6,255 nucleotides of DNA, taken from NCBI RefSeq assembly GCF_025567415.1, contig NZ_JAOQJV010000031.1:1-6255 (forward strand), in the 5' to 3' direction. The position numbers were made by a program, and so were the translations under genes. This DNA comes from Claveliimonas ammoniilytica. Lineage in GTDB: Bacteria > Bacillota > Clostridia > Lachnospirales > Lachnospiraceae. Shown here in pieces: positions 5,275 through 6,255 of this stretch. A model generated the notes under the pieces. The model saw nothing but the letters and a program-made list of their open reading frames with translations. It searched no databases and was not told the origin of the DNA. How positions within the stretch are numbered: position 1 is the first letter of the stretch; every line of letters begins with the position of its first letter.

Positions 5275-6009
5275 ATGATGACAGTAAATGAAGTGAGTAA
5301 GCTTGCCGGAGTGAGTATACGCACTCTACAATATTATGACAAGATTGGTCTTTTACATCCGACGGGATACACCGATGCGGGTTACAGATTGTATGACGAT
5401 GCAGATTTGGAACGCCTTCAACATATTTTGCTGTTTCGAGAATTGGAGTTTCCTCTTAAAGACATTAAGATGATTGTTAATAGTCCTGATTTTGACAGAA
5501 GCAAAGCTTTAGAACAACAAATAGAGCTGCTTAAGCTTAAAAAGGAACATATTGAGAACTTAATGAACTTTGCTCTTGGAATAAAATTGTTAGGAGTGAA
5601 ACACATGGATTTTAAGGCTTTTGATAGAAGTAAATTAGATGAATATAGCAGACAGGCAAAGGAATTATACGGTAATACACCAGAATATAAGGAGATGGAA
5701 GAAAAGCAAAAGAATCGAACTGAAGAAGATGAGAAAATCTTAGCAGATAGATTTATGCTTTTTTTTAAAGAAGCCGGAGAGATGAAGAATATGAATCCAG
5801 CATCTGATGATGCACAGAATCTTGTAAGAAGATTACAGGATTATATTACCCAAAACTTATATACTTGTACAAATAAGATTTTGCGTGGATTAGGAAAAAT
5901 GTATTCAGGAGGTGGAGATTTTACAACAAATATTGATGCATATGGTGGAGAAGGTACAGCAATATTTGTAGCAGATGCAATAGAGATATATTGTGATAAT
6001 GCAGAGTAA
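5275..6009 (+). CDS. MerR-family, TipA-like drug-sensing transcriptional activator
   Basis: A 244-residue cytoplasmic regulator from the 5275 start. Residues 1-68 form the MerR winged helix-turn-helix: TVNEVSKLAGVSIRTLQYYD, then the wing GYTDAGYRLYDDADLERLQ and the FRELEFPLKDIK helix. A coiled coil that would dimerise follows at about 75-108 (ALEQQIELLKLKKEHIENL). The C-terminal part, from about 111, matches the TipAS antibiotic-recognition domain: AKELYGNTPEYKEMEE, TEEDEKILADRFMLFF, LVRRLQDYITQNLYTCTN, ILRGLGKMYSGGGDFTTNID and IEIYC. Relatives (TipAL, Mta, SkgA) bind thiopeptides or other hydrophobic drugs and activate their own promoter or an efflux gene. No transporter or resistance gene accompanies it, so the only visible target is its own promoter at 5216-5246. 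It has its own promoter and terminator and its second half is more AT-rich than parAB and the adhesin, consistent with a separate acquisition. Confidence 0.9.
   Translation: MMTVNEVSKLAGVSIRTLQYYDKIGLLHPTGYTDAGYRLYDDADLERLQHILLFRELEFPLKDIKMIVNSPDFDRSKALEQQIELLKLKKEHIENLMNFALGIKLLGVKHMDFKAFDRSKLDEYSRQAKELYGNTPEYKEMEEKQKNRTEEDEKILADRFMLFFKEAGEMKNMNPASDDAQNLVRRLQDYITQNLYTCTNKILRGLGKMYSGGGDFTTNIDAYGGEGTAIFVADAIEIYCDNAE
5605..6009 (+). CDS. Internal in-frame start giving a stand-alone TipAS-like domain
   Basis: ATG 5605 is in frame with merR and is preceded by TAGGAG (5591-5596) at an 8-base spacing. Translation here would give 134 residues starting MDFKAFDRSKL, exactly the ligand-binding domain without the DNA-binding and coiled-coil parts. 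In Streptomyces tipA, TipAL and the shorter TipAS are made from one gene in this way, TipAS being a drug-sequestering form about 144 residues long. The site and frame are seen directly; use of the start is inferred. Confidence 0.5.
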   Translation: MDFKAFDRSKLDEYSRQAKELYGNTPEYKEMEEKQKNRTEEDEKILADRFMLFFKEAGEMKNMNPASDDAQNLVRRLQDYITQNLYTCTNKILRGLGKMYSGGGDFTTNIDAYGGEGTAIFVADAIEIYCDNAE

Positions 6010-6059
6010 AATTGAATTTTTATTTATGTAATGCACACGATAAATCCAGTTTTGAACTT

Positions 6060-6103
6060 GCCCTTTGAGAGAGGAGAAAATCCTTTTCTCAAAGGGCTTT
6101 TTC
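6060..6103 (+). terminator. Strong intrinsic terminator after merR
   Basis: GCCCTTTGAGA (6060-6070) and TCTCAAAGGGC (6087-6097) form an 11-bp perfect stem, extended inward by G-T and A-T pairs, followed by TTTTTCT. It closes merR 50 bases after its stop and, in a circular reading, shields the parA leader from merR transcription. Confidence 0.88.
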
Positions 6104-6149
6104 TATTTATATGGATATTCGCAAACTACAAGATAACTGTTCTTGAGTT

Positions 6150-6255
6150 CTTCGCCGTCGGGGTGATTACCCTACGCATTACCTGAGGTTCATGTCAAGG
6201 CTGGCGGACGGCTTAGAAAACCTATAACGTGGTAACGTCAATCCCACGAAAAAAA
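6150..6255. repeat. Terminal direct repeat, right copy
   Basis: Exact copy of 1-106. It begins after AGATAACTGTTCTTGAGTT and runs to the last base. In the circular reading this copy is the same DNA as the left one, and the stretch 6104-6149 joins the merR terminator directly to the parA leader. Confidence 0.95.

Noticed and set aside
1..6255. CRISPR array, tRNA, rRNA or insertion sequence
   Set aside because: No regularly spaced long repeats, no cloverleaf or rRNA stretches, and no transposase or terminal inverted repeats were seen.

Overview
This 6255-base window looks like DNA from a low-to-mid GC Gram-positive bacterium. A gut-type Clostridia (Bacillota) host is the best guess. The evidence is the strong AGGAGG-type ribosome binding sites, the codon use, U-tract terminators, a thioester/Cna-B surface protein and a TipA-type MerR regulator. 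The order parA-parB-thioester surface protein resembles the maintenance and surface modules of Tn1549/Tn916-like integrative conjugative elements. That comparison is from memory of the families, not from a search.

Bases 1-106 are repeated exactly at 6150-6255, and the repeat runs to both window edges. This is the pattern of a circular sequence written out with an overlap, with a unit length of 6149 bp. A genuine tandem copy or an assembly-graph cycle is also possible.

Layout: (i) 1-588, a long stretch without a convincing gene, packed with short perfect hairpins, ending in two mutually exclusive hairpins just upstream of the parA ribosome binding site; a 42-codon small ORF lies inside it with weak support. 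(ii) 589-2320, parA and parB, overlapping by 44 bp as one partition operon. (iii) 2321-2604, an intergenic region with three TATCTC direct repeats at 18-19 bp spacing (candidate centromere) and then a terminator-like hairpin directly in front of the surface protein gene (candidate attenuator). (iv) 2605-4938, a secreted thioester-domain/Cna-B adhesin that loses its 3' end at about 4873-4880, where it is joined to the tail of a different gene (4875-5012) that itself carries an in-frame stop; no sorting signal remains. (v) 5129-5160, a strong intrinsic terminator. (vi) 5216-6009, a self-contained merR/tipA-like gene with a 19-bp-spaced MerR-type promoter and a well-placed internal start that would release the ligand-binding domain alone. 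(vii) 6060-6103, a strong terminator, followed by the second copy of the terminal repeat.

The window reads as a deletion derivative of a larger conjugative element. The partition genes and regulator are intact and the adhesin is broken. I recognise no relaxase, coupling protein, integrase or replication initiator. If the circle is real, how it replicates is the main open question, and the structured 1-588 region is the best place to look for an origin. Otherwise the circle is an assembly product of a repeated element.
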